The notes under the pieces are model-generated. The model was not told the origin of the DNA. It saw only the letters and a list, made by a program, of their open reading frames with translations, and did no database searches. A stretch of 64,000 nucleotides of DNA from Methyloversatilis universalis EHg5 (GTDB lineage Bacteria > Pseudomonadota > Gammaproteobacteria > Burkholderiales > Rhodocyclaceae): NCBI RefSeq assembly GCF_000378945.1, contig NZ_KB900539.1:3422122-3486121 (forward strand), read 5' to 3'. The first letter of the stretch is position 1, and each line of letters opens with the position of its first letter. Both the position numbers and the translations under genes were made by a program. Of the stretch, positions 30,129 through 41,347 are shown piece after piece.

Positions 30129-31014
30129 GGCGGGACACGAGGCGCAGTGCCGGGGAAGGCTGGGTAACGGTCTGGTCGAAACGGTGCTCGGTCTTGCCGA
30201 ACAGGGTCTGGATGCGCTTCACGTATTCGCGGGTTTCACGGTAGGGCGGCACGCCGCGATACCTGTCCACCGCCCCCTCGCCGGCGTTGTAGCCGGCGGT
30301 AGCCAGCACCACGTCGCCTTCGAAGTAGGCCAGCAGCCAGCGCAGATAGGCCATGCCGCCGCGGATGTTCTGTACCGGATCGTAGGAATCGCGCACATTG
30401 AAGCGCAGCGCGGTTTCCGGAATGAGCTGCATCAGGCCCTGCGCGTTCTTCGGCGAGCGCGCTTTCGGGTTGAAATTGGATTCGGTGCCGATCACGGCCA
30501 GCACCAGATGCGGGTCGATATCGAACTGGGGCGCCAGTTCGCGGACGATTTCGATCACCCGGCGGCGGTCGGCCGTGGTGCCGAACGCGGCTTCCAGATC
30601 CGGGTTGATGGCTTGCGCCATCATGACCGGCTCGGGCTCCGGCGGGTCCTGCATGCACAGTGGCAGCTCGCGGGTCGGCGCGCCGGTGAAGCGCAGCATG
30701 CGCTGGGCGTGTTCGTGACCCTGACGGGCGGCCAGATCGAAGAAGGTGGCGGCCAGCGCGTCGTCGCGGTCCACACCGCGGCCATTGGCGTACATCCAGG
30801 CCAGATTGAACTGCGCATCGGCATCGCCCAGCTTGGCCGCCTGGCAGTAGAGCGCCGCGGCACGGGCCGTATCGCGACGCACGCCCTCGCCGTGCTCGAA
30901 CGCCCGCGCCTCGGCCAGCAGCGAACGCGCCGCTGCCTCGGGTTCGAGTGCGTGCGCAGACGGCGCCAGCAGGCAGGCGGACAGCAGGACGGCGGAGAGC
31001 GGCAGGAATTTCAT
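30121..31014 (-). CDS. Lytic transglycosylase with Sel1-like repeats
   Basis: A 297-residue exported protein. After a signal peptide (ending near PSAHA) come two Sel1-type repeats (AAALYCQAAKLGDADAQFNL, then ALAATFFDLAARQGHEHAQR) and a C-terminal SLT domain with the catalytic Glu178 in GTESNFNPKA, followed by GLMQLIPETA and AGYNAGEGAVDRY. It should cleave peptidoglycan glycan strands. It sits next to exopolysaccharide sugar genes, so a role in opening the wall for a polysaccharide exporter is plausible but unproven. Confidence 0.9.
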   Translation of the reverse strand: MKFLPLSAVLLSACLLAPSAHALEPEAAARSLLAEARAFEHGEGVRRDTARAAALYCQAAKLGDADAQFNLAWMYANGRGVDRDDALAATFFDLAARQGHEHAQRMLRFTGAPTRELPLCMQDPPEPEPVMMAQAINPDLEAAFGTTADRRRVIEIVRELAPQFDIDPHLVLAVIGTESNFNPKARSPKNAQGLMQLIPETALRFNVRDSYDPVQNIRGGMAYLRWLLAYFEGDVVLATAGYNAGEGAVDRYRGVPPYRETREYVKRIQTLFGKTEHRFDQTVTQPSPALRLVSRRG

Positions 31015-31020
31015 CGAGGA

Positions 31021-32076
31021 TCAGGCGGCACGGGCCGGCGCGAAGCGCGCCACATACCAGTTCATCGCTTCCGCGAGCCCGCGCGACACATCATGCGTCG
31101 GCGCGTACCCCAGACGCGTCTGGGCGCGGGAAATATCGGCCAGCGAGTGGCGCACGTCGCCGGCCCTGAACTCGCGATACTGCGCCTGCGCGCCCGCGAT
31201 GTCCGGGAAACGTTTCACGAGTTCGTCGCGCATCGCTGCAAACAATTGATTCAGCGAGGTCTGGCGGTGGGCCGCGACGTTATAGACCGTGTTCACCGCC
31301 TCCGGGCTGTCGGTCAGGCCGGCCAGCAGATTGGCCTGTACCGCGTTGTCGACGTAGCAGAAGTCGCGGCTGGTTTCGCCGTCACCGTTGATCTGCACGG
31401 TGTCGCCCAGCAGCAGCGCGCGCGCCCAGCGCGGAATCACCGCGGCGTAGGCGCCTTCCGGGTCCTGCCGCGCGCCGAACACGTTGAAGTAGCGCAGGCC
31501 GACACAGGGCAGGCCGTAACAGCGGCCGAACACATCCGCGTACAGCTCGTTCACGTATTTGGTCACCGCATACGGCGACAGCGGCTTGCCGATCACGTCC
31601 TCAACCTTGGGCAGCGACGGCGAGTCACCGTAGGTCGAACTGGATGCGGCATAGACGAAGCGCGATACCTTGGCGTCGCGCGCCGCCACCAGCATGTTCA
31701 GGAAACCATTGACGTTGGAGTCGTGCGAGATGAGCGGATCGGCGATCGAGCGCGGCACCGAACCCAGCGCGGCCTGGTGCAGCACGACGTCGGTGCCGGC
31801 ACAGACCCGGGCACAGGTCGCCAGATCACGGATATCGCCTTCGACGAAGGTGAAGCGCGCTTCGGCTCCGGCCGGCAGACCGGCCATGACCTCGTCGAGA
31901 TTGCGCTGGTGGCCGGTCGAGAAATTGTCCAGCCCGGTCACCGTCTGGCCGGCGTGAAGCAGGGCCTCGACCAGATGGGAACCGATGAAACCGGCCGCGC
32001 CGGTCACCAGCCAGCGTCGCGGCGCGGCGGTCAGCGCGGCCTGCAGCGGCGCCGGAAGGGTGGTCGGAACGGTCAT
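31021..32076 (-). CDS. UDP-N-acetylglucosamine(uronate) 4-epimerase, TviC/WbpP type
   Basis: Extended short-chain dehydrogenase of 351 aa. NAD loop [16 protein letters not shown] is at residues 24-39, the catalytic set is Ser145-147 and Tyr169/Lys173 (PYAVTK), and [12 protein letters not shown] is characteristic of TviC/WbpP 4-epimerases acting on N-acetylated UDP-sugars. With the adjacent TviB-like dehydrogenase it would make UDP-GalNAcA from UDP-GlcNAcA. The ATG at 32076 lies eight bases after the TviB stop. Substrate preference is inferred. Confidence 0.85.
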   Translation of the reverse strand: MTVPTTLPAPLQAALTAAPRRWLVTGAAGFIGSHLVEALLHAGQTVTGLDNFSTGHQRNLDEVMAGLPAGAEARFTFVEGDIRDLATCARVCAGTDVVLHQAALGSVPRSIADPLISHDSNVNGFLNMLVAARDAKVSRFVYAASSSTYGDSPSLPKVEDVIGKPLSPYAVTKYVNELYADVFGRCYGLPCVGLRYFNVFGARQDPEGAYAAVIPRWARALLLGDTVQINGDGETSRDFCYVDNAVQANLLAGLTDSPEAVNTVYNVAAHRQTSLNQLFAAMRDELVKRFPDIAGAQAQYREFRAGDVRHSLADISRAQTRLGYAPTHDVSRGLAEAMNWYVARFAPARAA

Positions 32077-32083
32077 GCCGGTC

Positions 32084-33364
32084 TCACAGACGCCATACGC
32101 TGACACCGTGCGCGGCCAGCGCATCGACGTCGAACTGGTACTTGATGTCGGCCACCACGCCGCCGTCCTTCAGCTTGGCCACGTAGTCGGTGACCGGGCG
32201 CGCCTTGAATTCGGCGTGCGAAACCGCGGCGACGATGGCATCCACCTTGGGCACGGCATCCCAGTCGACCAGCGACACGCCGTACTCGTGCTCGGCTTCG
32301 GCCGATTCGGCCACCGGGTCATGCACGATCACCTCGACGCCATAGCTCTGCAGTTCGCGGATCACGTCGATCACGCGCGAATTGCGCAGGTCGGGGCAGT
32401 TCTCCTTGAAGGTGAGGCCGAGTACCAGCGCCTTGGCGCCCTTCACCGACGCGCCGCTCTGGATCAGCTTCTTCACCGTCTGTTCGGCCACGTACTTGCC
32501 CATGCCGTCGTTGATGCGGCGGCCGGCCAGGATGACCTGCGGGTGATAGCCCAGCATGTCCGCCTTGTGCGTCAGGTAGTACGGGTCGACGCCGATGCAG
32601 TGACCGCCGACCAGACCCGGACGGAAGGGCAGGAAATTCCACTTGGTGCCGGCGGCCTTCAGCACTTCCTCGGTGTCGATACCGAGCTTGTTGAAGATGA
32701 TGGCCAGTTCGTTCACGAAGGCGATGTTCAGGTCGCGCTGCGTGTTCTCGATCACCTTGGCCGCTTCGGCCACCTTGATGCTGGACGCTTCATACACACC
32801 GGCCGTGATGACCGCCTTGTACAGGTCGGACACCTTCGTCAGCGTGTCCGGCGTATCGCCCGACACCACCTTCAGGATCTTGGTAACCGTGCGTTCCTTG
32901 TCGCCCGGGTTGATGCGCTCCGGCGAGTAGCCGACGTTGAAGTCCTGCTTCCACTTCAGGCCGGAGAACTTCTCGATCACCGGAATGCACACTTCTTCGG
33001 TCGCACCGGGATAGACGGTGGATTCGAACACCACGATCGCACCACGCTTCATGTGCCTGCCGCAGGTTTCCGAGGCGCCGACCAGCGGCGAGAAATCGGG
33101 CTGGTGCGCGTCATCGACCGGCGTGGGCACGGCCACGATGATGTAGTCCGCGTCCTTCAGCGCAGCGCCGTCAGTGGTGACCGTCAGCTGGCTGGCCGCC
33201 CGCAGGTCCTCGCTGCTCACCTCACCGGTCGGATCGACGAATTCGCGATAGGCCGCCACCTTGGCTTCAGACATGTCCACGCCGATGGTGGGCATCTTCT
33301 TTCCGAATTCGACAGCGAGAGGCAGGCCGACGTAGCCGAGGCCGATCACAGCAACTTTGGTCAT
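32084..33364 (-). CDS. tviB: UDP-N-acetyl-D-glucosamine 6-dehydrogenase, TviB/WbpO type
   Basis: NAD-dependent oxidation of the C6 hydroxyl of UDP-GlcNAc (or UDP-GalNAc) to the uronic acid. Rossmann motif [17 protein letters not shown] starts at residue 4; the catalytic Cys256 is in [15 protein letters not shown], and the UDP-binding C-terminal domain has [14 protein letters not shown]. The protein has 426 residues. The [12 protein letters not shown] segment fits the TviB/WbpO branch more than UDP-glucose dehydrogenase. It provides the acidic sugar for the polysaccharide encoded to the right. Confidence 0.88.
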   Translation of the reverse strand: MTKVAVIGLGYVGLPLAVEFGKKMPTIGVDMSEAKVAAYREFVDPTGEVSSEDLRAASQLTVTTDGAALKDADYIIVAVPTPVDDAHQPDFSPLVGASETCGRHMKRGAIVVFESTVYPGATEEVCIPVIEKFSGLKWKQDFNVGYSPERINPGDKERTVTKILKVVSGDTPDTLTKVSDLYKAVITAGVYEASSIKVAEAAKVIENTQRDLNIAFVNELAIIFNKLGIDTEEVLKAAGTKWNFLPFRPGLVGGHCIGVDPYYLTHKADMLGYHPQVILAGRRINDGMGKYVAEQTVKKLIQSGASVKGAKALVLGLTFKENCPDLRNSRVIDVIRELQSYGVEVIVHDPVAESAEAEHEYGVSLVDWDAVPKVDAIVAAVSHAEFKARPVTDYVAKLKDGGVVADIKYQFDVDALAAHGVSVWRL

Positions 33365-33385
33365 GGTCTTGTATCCGGATTCAGT

Positions 33386-36160
33386 TCAAAGGGTTTTCAT
33401 CAGCGCAGCCACTTCGGCCGCACGCGGGTACTTGCTGCCCATCGCGGACAGCGGTTCGAGTTCCTTGCGGGCATCCGCCTTGCGGCCGGCGCGCGCCAGC
33501 GCGGACGCCAGCGACAGCCGGAGATCATTCGACTGCGGTGCGATCGCCACGCCTTCGCGCATCAGCTTCACGCCGCGATCCACATCGCCGGCATCGACCA
33601 GGATGGCCCCCAGCGTGTCCAGCACTGCCGGATTCGACGGCGAGATCGAATACGCCTTTTCCGCATATTCGCGCGCCTTGGCGTCGCCGGACTGCGCGGC
33701 AATCCAGGCCAGATTGTTCAGCGCTGCCACTTCCGAAGGCGCTCGTGCCAGCACCGTCTGGTAATGGCCCTTCGCCTCGTCCAGCTTCTTCTGCGCGAGT
33801 GCGACGTCGCCGAGATAGAGCGGCACCACCACATCCTTTGGCTGTTCCTTCATCCAGGCATCGACCAGAGTCTGCGCGTCACGGTTGGCGCCGGCACGCG
33901 TGAGCGCAGCATGCAGCCGGGTCAGGTTGGAGCCGTTGTGCTCGCGCGAGTAGGCCTCGCGGAAGCTGCGCGCGGCCACGTCCGGCTTGGACGAAGCCAG
34001 CATCAGTTCGCCTTCCATGATGAAGCCGACCGCCTGCTTCGGACGCTGACGCTGCACGTCGCGGGCGACGCGCAGCGCGTCGTCCAGCGCACCGCGTGAG
34101 CGGTGGATGGCAATCATCATGTTCTGCGCTTCGAGCGATTCGGGCTCCACGACCAGCGCCTTCTTCACCGTCTGGATCGCTTCCGATTCACGCTTGCCGC
34201 TCATCTGGGTCGCCGCCAGCATGAGCAGCGCAGACAGGCTGCCAGGCTCGCGATCAACGATGCGCTTGCGGGTGGCGATAGCCGCATCGAAATCGCCGGA
34301 CTGCCCTTGCGCCATCGCCAGTGCCTGCAGCACCAGAGTGTCCTCCGGCAGCGCCGTGGCCGCATCGCTTGCCGCCTTGAGCGCAGCGCGTCCGTCTCCG
34401 GTCGCCATGTAGAGGTCGACCAGTGCCGCACGCGGCGACGCGAGCTTCGGATTGCCCTCGATCGCCTTGTTCAGCAGCGCGATCGCTTCCGGCACGCCGG
34501 CACGGTTGCGCGCCTTCAGGCCCGCCAGCGCCTGCAGGGCGTCGGCATTCCTGGGATTGTGCTCGATCACCTTGCGGAAACGCGCCTCGGCGTCATCCAC
34601 CTTGCCATCCAGCATGTCGAGCCGGGCCAGGTTGGCCACGGCCGGGAAATAGGCCGGCTCGAGTTCGACCGCACGGCTGAAGGCGGCACGGGCCGCCCGC
34701 GGATCGCTCTTCAGCAGCTGGGCCGTGCCGCGCAGGTTCTGCACGGCCGGATCCTTGGGCAGCTTGCGCTCCATCGCGTCGATGGCCACCAGCGCCTGGT
34801 CGGGTTCGCGATTGCGCAGATGGGTCATCACCAGAACCAGATCCGCGCGGGCGTCCTTGTCACCGAGATTGACCGCGCCTTCGAGCGCGCGCACCCCACC
34901 GCTGCGGTCACCGGTGGCCAGCCGGCTGATGCCCAGACGGGTCTGTGCAACCGGATCGTCCGGCGACTGCTTGGCCGCGACCGCGAACGCACGTTCAGCC
35001 GCCTTGGCGTCACCGGCGGACAGATACACCTGCCCTGCCAGCGCCTGGATTTCGGGATCCGTTTCACCGGTCTTCAGCAGCGGAGCCAGCGCCTGCTTGG
35101 CCTTATCGGTACGACCGTTACGCAGATAGCTGCCGATCAGCAGCTTGCGGATGAACAGCGTGTCGGCGCCGCGCGATATCGCCTTTTCCGCATGCTGTTC
35201 GGCCATCGCGTAGGACTGCAGTTCGTACTCGGTGGCGGCGGCCAGACCCAGAGCAGGCACGAAGTCCGGCGCCACTGCCAGCACCTTGCTCAGCCGGTCG
35301 CGCGCCTCGATGAATTTCTTTTCCTTCACGAACAGCATGCCGTCGAGATAGTTGATGTCCGGCGACCGGGGCATCACCTTGCGCAAGCCGTCCAGTTCCT
35401 TGCGGGCCTCCTCGATGCGACCTTCGTTCGCCAGCGCCGAAATGACGATGGAGCGGGCACGCACGTTCTCCGGCGCGATCTCATACACCTTGCGGTAAGA
35501 CGCCAGCGACGGGTCACCCTGCCCCTGGAAGGCCTTCATTTCGGCATCCAGGAACCAGGCGTCGGCGGTCGGTTTGGGCGAGGTGAGCACCTTGTCGAGC
35601 AGCGCCTGCGCTGCCTTGAAATCCTTGTTCATGCCGAGCATGCGGGCCTTGCCGACCAGCGCGTCAGGCTGCATCGCATCGATGGCCAGCGACTCGTCGA
35701 AGGCCGCCAGTGCGCCGTCCGCATTGCCGGCGGCGAGCAGGGCACGCCCGACCAGGGCACGCAGTTCGGCCTGGGCGGCCGGCTGATCCAGCCGGACCGC
35801 AGCGAAGCGCGAGGCGACGTCGGAGAACTGCCCGGTTTCGAGCAGCGCTCGCGCCAGTGCCGGCGCCACCTGCACCTCCGGGTGCTTCAGTTCCGCCGCA
35901 CGATTCAGTTCCTTGACCGCCGACGCCCCGTCACCGACCCGCAGGTGCAGACGACCCAGTTCGAAACGTGCAGCCGCATTGCTTCCGTCCTGCTGCAACG
36001 CATTCTTCAGCTGGATGGCGGCGGTCTGGACGTCGTTGCGCTCGATGGCGGCGCGCGCGTCGCCCAGCAGTTCTTCCGGCGGCTTGCTGCGGTTGCAGGC
36101 AGTCAAGGCAACGGCGCACAGCAGCGCCGCAAGCAATCGCGAAATGACGGGACGGGACAT
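33386..36160 (-). CDS. prsT: XrtA/PEP-CTERM system TPR lipoprotein PrsT
   Basis: A 924-residue TPR-rich lipoprotein: lipoprotein signal with LTAC (Cys22), then tandem TPR units across almost the full length. These are clearest at APSEVAALNNLAWIAAQSGD and PSNPAVLDTLGAILVDAGD. PrsT proteins of this size accompany PrsK and PrsR in exosortase A loci and are thought to be a periplasmic scaffold for exopolysaccharide or PEP-CTERM protein export; the mechanism is not established. It is followed by tviB after 21 bases and preceded by prsR after 25, so one transcript is likely. Confidence 0.92.
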   Translation of the reverse strand: MSRPVISRLLAALLCAVALTACNRSKPPEELLGDARAAIERNDVQTAAIQLKNALQQDGSNAAARFELGRLHLRVGDGASAVKELNRAAELKHPEVQVAPALARALLETGQFSDVASRFAAVRLDQPAAQAELRALVGRALLAAGNADGALAAFDESLAIDAMQPDALVGKARMLGMNKDFKAAQALLDKVLTSPKPTADAWFLDAEMKAFQGQGDPSLASYRKVYEIAPENVRARSIVISALANEGRIEEARKELDGLRKVMPRSPDINYLDGMLFVKEKKFIEARDRLSKVLAVAPDFVPALGLAAATEYELQSYAMAEQHAEKAISRGADTLFIRKLLIGSYLRNGRTDKAKQALAPLLKTGETDPEIQALAGQVYLSAGDAKAAERAFAVAAKQSPDDPVAQTRLGISRLATGDRSGGVRALEGAVNLGDKDARADLVLVMTHLRNREPDQALVAIDAMERKLPKDPAVQNLRGTAQLLKSDPRAARAAFSRAVELEPAYFPAVANLARLDMLDGKVDDAEARFRKVIEHNPRNADALQALAGLKARNRAGVPEAIALLNKAIEGNPKLASPRAALVDLYMATGDGRAALKAASDAATALPEDTLVLQALAMAQGQSGDFDAAIATRKRIVDREPGSLSALLMLAATQMSGKRESEAIQTVKKALVVEPESLEAQNMMIAIHRSRGALDDALRVARDVQRQRPKQAVGFIMEGELMLASSKPDVAARSFREAYSREHNGSNLTRLHAALTRAGANRDAQTLVDAWMKEQPKDVVVPLYLGDVALAQKKLDEAKGHYQTVLARAPSEVAALNNLAWIAAQSGDAKAREYAEKAYSISPSNPAVLDTLGAILVDAGDVDRGVKLMREGVAIAPQSNDLRLSLASALARAGRKADARKELEPLSAMGSKYPRAAEVAALMKTL

Positions 36161-36185
36161 GTGCAGGAAGGACTCCGGTTCGATT

Positions 36186-37535
<1,350 letters not shown>

Positions 37536-37546
37536 GTCACTCCCGG

Positions 37547-39643
37547 TCAGGCGACGGCGGCCACCACAGCCGTCTGCTGAGGAAACACGAGCCGGAACAG
37601 GCTGCCCCGGCCCGGCTCGCTGGTTACTTCGATGCGTCCACCCAGATCCTGGATGTAGCGGAAACTTTCGTAGGCGCCGATGCCCATGCCGTTTGCCTTG
37701 GTCGACTGGAAGGGCTTGAACAGGCGCTCGCGCACGAACTCTTCGGTCATGCCGCAGCCGCTGTCCTCGACCTCGACCACGACGCCCGCAGCTTCGGTGC
37801 GCGCTCTGATGCTGACTTTACCGGTTTGCGGCGTGGCATCCAGTGCATTCTGCACAAGATGCCCCACAACCCTTTCTATCCGGTCTTCATGCGCCCGGAT
37901 GACCAGGCCGCCCTCCACCTCAAGGTCAACCGCGCAGGCGCTGCGCGCCCTCGCACGGTGCAGTCTTTCGAGCAGCGGCGTCAGCGCCACCGGAGCAGCC
38001 TGTTCGATCGGCTGGGTACCGGAACGCAGCTGCAGCAGCATGCTGTTCATGCGCCCCACCGCGTGTTCGATGGTTTCCAGCATGTCCTGCTGGAACTCCG
38101 GGTTGTCCTTGTGCTTCTGGGCGTTGCGCAACAGCAGCGTCAGCTGCGCGATCAGGTTCTTCAGATCGTGCACGACGAAGGCGCTCATCTTGGAGAAGGC
38201 CTCGAACTTCTTCGCCTCGATCAGCGCCTCCATCGCCTGGGTCTGGCCCAGCACGCCGGCCACCTGACGACCGGCGGTCTTGAGCAGGTCGCGCACCTCC
38301 CAGTTCAGATCCAGCAGCGCGCGCGGCCGGCACAGCACGACGAAGCCGAGCGGCATGTCCTCACTGCCCAGCGGGCAGATGAGCCAGGCTTCGGGAATGG
38401 CCGCCACCCATTCGGGCAGACGCATGTTTCCGTAAATGCCCGGCCGCGAGCGGTGCTCCTCGATATTGACCACCCACATGCGCCCCAGCAGCAGCGTCAC
38501 CAGCGGGCTGTCGGCCGGCTCACGCGCAACGATGTCGGGCACGTTCAGACGGGCGGCGGGCACGTAATCACCCTGTTCGTCACGCAGCCACAGCAGGCCA
38601 CCCGGGCTTTCGACCAGATCGGCCATCACCTGGATGGATGCCTCACGCAGCTTGTCCACGCTGGAGGCGCGGTACAGCGTATCGGCCAGTTTCAGCCATT
38701 CGGCACGGTAGTCGTAGCGCAGGCTGAAGAAATGCTTGTTGATGAACACCCGCAGCCAGGCACGCACGCTGCCCGAGGCGATCGAGGCCACCAGGCCCAG
38801 CGCCCCGGCCGCCAGCACCACGGTCTGCAGCGCCGCGCCCCATTCGCCGCCGAAGAAGCGCACGTAGTAACCGGCCAGCGCGATGATGAGCAGCGCCGCC
38901 CCGGCGATCACCAGCGCCGAGGTGTGGAACACCGCTTCGCGCGACACGTTGAGCCGGATCGACCACTCGCGCACCCGCGCCGACGAGGCTGCGAACAGTG
39001 GCAGCGCCAGCGCGTGCACGATGCCGCGCACCGCCCACACCGTGGCGTCGATCTCGCGGAACATCAGCGCTTCGGAGAAGTAGTACAGGTCGAACACCAG
39101 CGTGAAGGCCAGGCCGAGCGTCATCGGCTTGATGCCCCAGCGCCACTGCTGCGGCGTGTTCCGGTAGAACTGTTCGGTCATCACCGCGCCCAGCAGGCTG
39201 AGCGCCAGCCCGCTGCCCATCATGACCGACAGCACTGCGTGATCGCGCGACAGCAGGAAGGCCGCCCCGGCATAGAGCAGCGTACAGGGCAGAACCGCCA
39301 GCAGCACCAGACGCATCAGCCAGGACGGCCGGGCCACGAGACGGCGCAATGGCCGATGACCGTCGGGATCGACCACGCAGGCGGCAAGAAAACCCAGGAA
39401 GATCAGGTAGTGCAGCGCATCGGCGGCATGAGCCAGCATCCAGAATGCGGCATTCGGCAGCTTGACGAAGGCCGCCAGCGCCGCACACCAGACCGCACCG
39501 GCCGCCATGCAGCCCCCGAGCAGCCGCGCCCGCGGCGCATTGCCCGGTCCGAGCAGCAGCTGCAGAGACAGCGCAAGGAAACCCAGCGCGGCCACCAGGT
39601 AGGCATACAGCGCAAAGGCAGCGGGGAGCGAATCCATCGACAT
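37547..39643 (-). CDS. prsK: XrtA/PEP-CTERM system histidine kinase PrsK
   Basis: A 698-residue sensor kinase. The N-terminal ~290 residues contain about ten hydrophobic helices, then a GAF-like domain (about 310-460), a HisKA-like helix with the phosphorylated His492 (VVHDLKNL) and an HATPase domain with VQNALDATP and DSGCGM. The KxxL variant after the histidine is typical of PrsK. The signal it senses is unknown. It precedes prsR by 11 bases. Confidence 0.94.
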   Translation of the reverse strand: MSMDSLPAAFALYAYLVAALGFLALSLQLLLGPGNAPRARLLGGCMAAGAVWCAALAAFVKLPNAAFWMLAHAADALHYLIFLGFLAACVVDPDGHRPLRRLVARPSWLMRLVLLAVLPCTLLYAGAAFLLSRDHAVLSVMMGSGLALSLLGAVMTEQFYRNTPQQWRWGIKPMTLGLAFTLVFDLYYFSEALMFREIDATVWAVRGIVHALALPLFAASSARVREWSIRLNVSREAVFHTSALVIAGAALLIIALAGYYVRFFGGEWGAALQTVVLAAGALGLVASIASGSVRAWLRVFINKHFFSLRYDYRAEWLKLADTLYRASSVDKLREASIQVMADLVESPGGLLWLRDEQGDYVPAARLNVPDIVAREPADSPLVTLLLGRMWVVNIEEHRSRPGIYGNMRLPEWVAAIPEAWLICPLGSEDMPLGFVVLCRPRALLDLNWEVRDLLKTAGRQVAGVLGQTQAMEALIEAKKFEAFSKMSAFVVHDLKNLIAQLTLLLRNAQKHKDNPEFQQDMLETIEHAVGRMNSMLLQLRSGTQPIEQAAPVALTPLLERLHRARARSACAVDLEVEGGLVIRAHEDRIERVVGHLVQNALDATPQTGKVSIRARTEAAGVVVEVEDSGCGMTEEFVRERLFKPFQSTKANGMGIGAYESFRYIQDLGGRIEVTSEPGRGSLFRLVFPQQTAVVAAVA

Positions 39644-39723
39644 GCGGCAACGTCCTGTTCAGCGGAACCGCATTGTGCCCGCGGGGGCGCCGGCGTGCAG
39701 CCGCTCCCCGGGCGGGAACCGGC

Positions 39724-41112
39724 TCAGCGCGCGCCGTCTCCGGTCAGCACGACACGCACGGTCTGCAGCAGTACCAGGATGTCGAGGAAGAGGGTGTGGT
39801 TCTTCACGTAGTACAGGTCGTACTGCAGCTTCTGCACCGCGTCGTCCACCGACGCGCCGTAGCTGTAACGGACCTGGGCCCAGCCGGTGATGCCCGGCTT
39901 GACGCTGTGGCGAGCGGCGTAGAACGGAATCTGGTCGGTCAGCTGATCGACGAAGAAAGGACGTTCCGGACGCGGGCCGACGAAGCTCATGTCACCGTGC
40001 AGCACGTTGAAGATCTGCGGCAGTTCATCAATGCGGGTCTTGCGGATGAAGTGACCGACGCGGGTGATGCGGTCGTCGTTGCTGCCGGCCCAGCGCGGCT
40101 TGCCGTCAGCTTCGGCGTCCAGGCGCATGCTGCGGAACTTGAGCACCTTGAAGGTACGACCGCCCTGCCCCACCCGCTCCTGCCGGTAGATGACCGGGAA
40201 GCCGCTTTCGATCGCGATGGCCAGCGCGGCCAGCAGCATGATGGGCGCGGTCAGCACCAGCAGCACACTGGAGGCGACGATGTCGAACACCCGCTTGACC
40301 GCAGCCCGGGCGAAGCCCTGGCGGAAGCCGTCGCCGTAGATCAGCCAGCTGGCGCGCAGCGTATCCAGCCGCACCTGGCCGCGCATGCGTTCGAAGAAGC
40401 TGGACAGATCATTGACGGTCACGCCGGCCAGCTTGCAGTCCAGCAGTTCGCGCAGGGGCAGCACGCCACCACGGCGTTCGCGCACAGCAACCACAATTTC
40501 GTTGGCGCGGTGATCGCGGGCCAGCTGCATCACGCAACTGCCTTCGGGCATCACCATGGTCGAGGGCACTTCGACGCCATCTTCCGAGCCGACCGGCACG
40601 AAACCGACAATCGTGTGGGTGCTGCTGGCCGACGTAGACACCGCCGCCCACACCGAAGCCGCTTCCGAGCCGGTGCCAACCACCAGGATGCGGCGGGTGA
40701 ACATGCCGGCACCGTCCGCCTGCAGGAAGGAGGCGGCGCGCAGCAGCAGGATGCCGCCGAACCCCATGCACAGGGACACGTCCAGCGCCGGCATCGCCAC
40801 ACTGCCCTGCGGCAGCAGCCGGAACACCATGTACGCCACAGGCAGGCCGAGCAGGAACGCGAACAGCACGCGACCGACCAGTTCGGACAGATTGCGCGGC
40901 TGTTCCCGCTGATACAGGCCGAGGGCGCTCATCAGCAAGGTCATCAGGATGGCGAATACCGATGCCGGCAGCAGAGCGGGCAACAGCGTTTCAATGCTGG
41001 CCGGCGCGCTGATCCAGGCAGCGCCGAAACCGGCGATCAGCAGCACGATCGCTTCGGCAATCAATCTCATGAGCGTGACGGACGGTACGTAGTGACTGAA
41101 AAGTCTGACCAC
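39724..41112 (-). CDS. XrtA-system polyprenyl-phosphate glycosyl-1-phosphate transferase
   Basis: Initiating sugar transferase of exopolysaccharide synthesis in PEP-CTERM/XrtA loci (TIGR03013-type). Five N-terminal transmembrane helices, a central cytoplasmic nucleotide-binding-like region (RILVVGTGSEAASVWAA), one more helix, and the catalytic bacterial-transferase domain with KFRSMR, RKTRIDELPQIFNVL and GDMSFVGPRPERP. The GTG at 41112 with AAGGGG six bases upstream gives 462 aa beginning VRLFSHYVPS, as in the family. A sigma-54-like promoter lies 45 bases ahead. Confidence 0.92.
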   Translation of the reverse strand: MVRLFSHYVPSVTLMRLIAEAIVLLIAGFGAAWISAPASIETLLPALLPASVFAILMTLLMSALGLYQREQPRNLSELVGRVLFAFLLGLPVAYMVFRLLPQGSVAMPALDVSLCMGFGGILLLRAASFLQADGAGMFTRRILVVGTGSEAASVWAAVSTSASSTHTIVGFVPVGSEDGVEVPSTMVMPEGSCVMQLARDHRANEIVVAVRERRGGVLPLRELLDCKLAGVTVNDLSSFFERMRGQVRLDTLRASWLIYGDGFRQGFARAAVKRVFDIVASSVLLVLTAPIMLLAALAIAIESGFPVIYRQERVGQGGRTFKVLKFRSMRLDAEADGKPRWAGSNDDRITRVGHFIRKTRIDELPQIFNVLHGDMSFVGPRPERPFFVDQLTDQIPFYAARHSVKPGITGWAQVRYSYGASVDDAVQKLQYDLYYVKNHTLFLDILVLLQTVRVVLTGDGAR

Positions 41113-41154
41113 AATCAACCCCTTCTGGCGTCTGCGGCGTACAGGCAGCTCGCC

Positions 41155-41170
41155 GGCAATATTCTTTCCG
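41155..41170 (-). promoter_or_regulatory. Sigma-54-like -24/-12 promoter
   Basis: On the minus strand CGGAAAG-AATA-TTGCC aligns with TGGCACR-N4-TTGCW: GG and GC are exactly ten bases apart and TTGC is perfect; 8 of the 12 defined positions match. A start about 12 bases downstream (near 41144) would leave a 32-base leader to the GTG at 41112. The nearby PrsR is a sigma-54 activator, which supports it. The rest of the 235-base gap (41113-41347) shows nothing else recognisable. Confidence 0.5.
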
Positions 41171-41347
41171 GCACGGTGCGGCCGGCTTGTTGAGGGCGAA
41201 AGATATGGGCAGCGCCCGCCGGAACGCGTGAATCCGGTCACGAGAGGGCGCCGCACACGTGGCCAGTGATAACTAACGCACGTTGCGACGCCGTTTCAGG
41301 GCAGGCTGGCCCCGGTGACGACACAAATTTCCACATTGAAACCCGGG

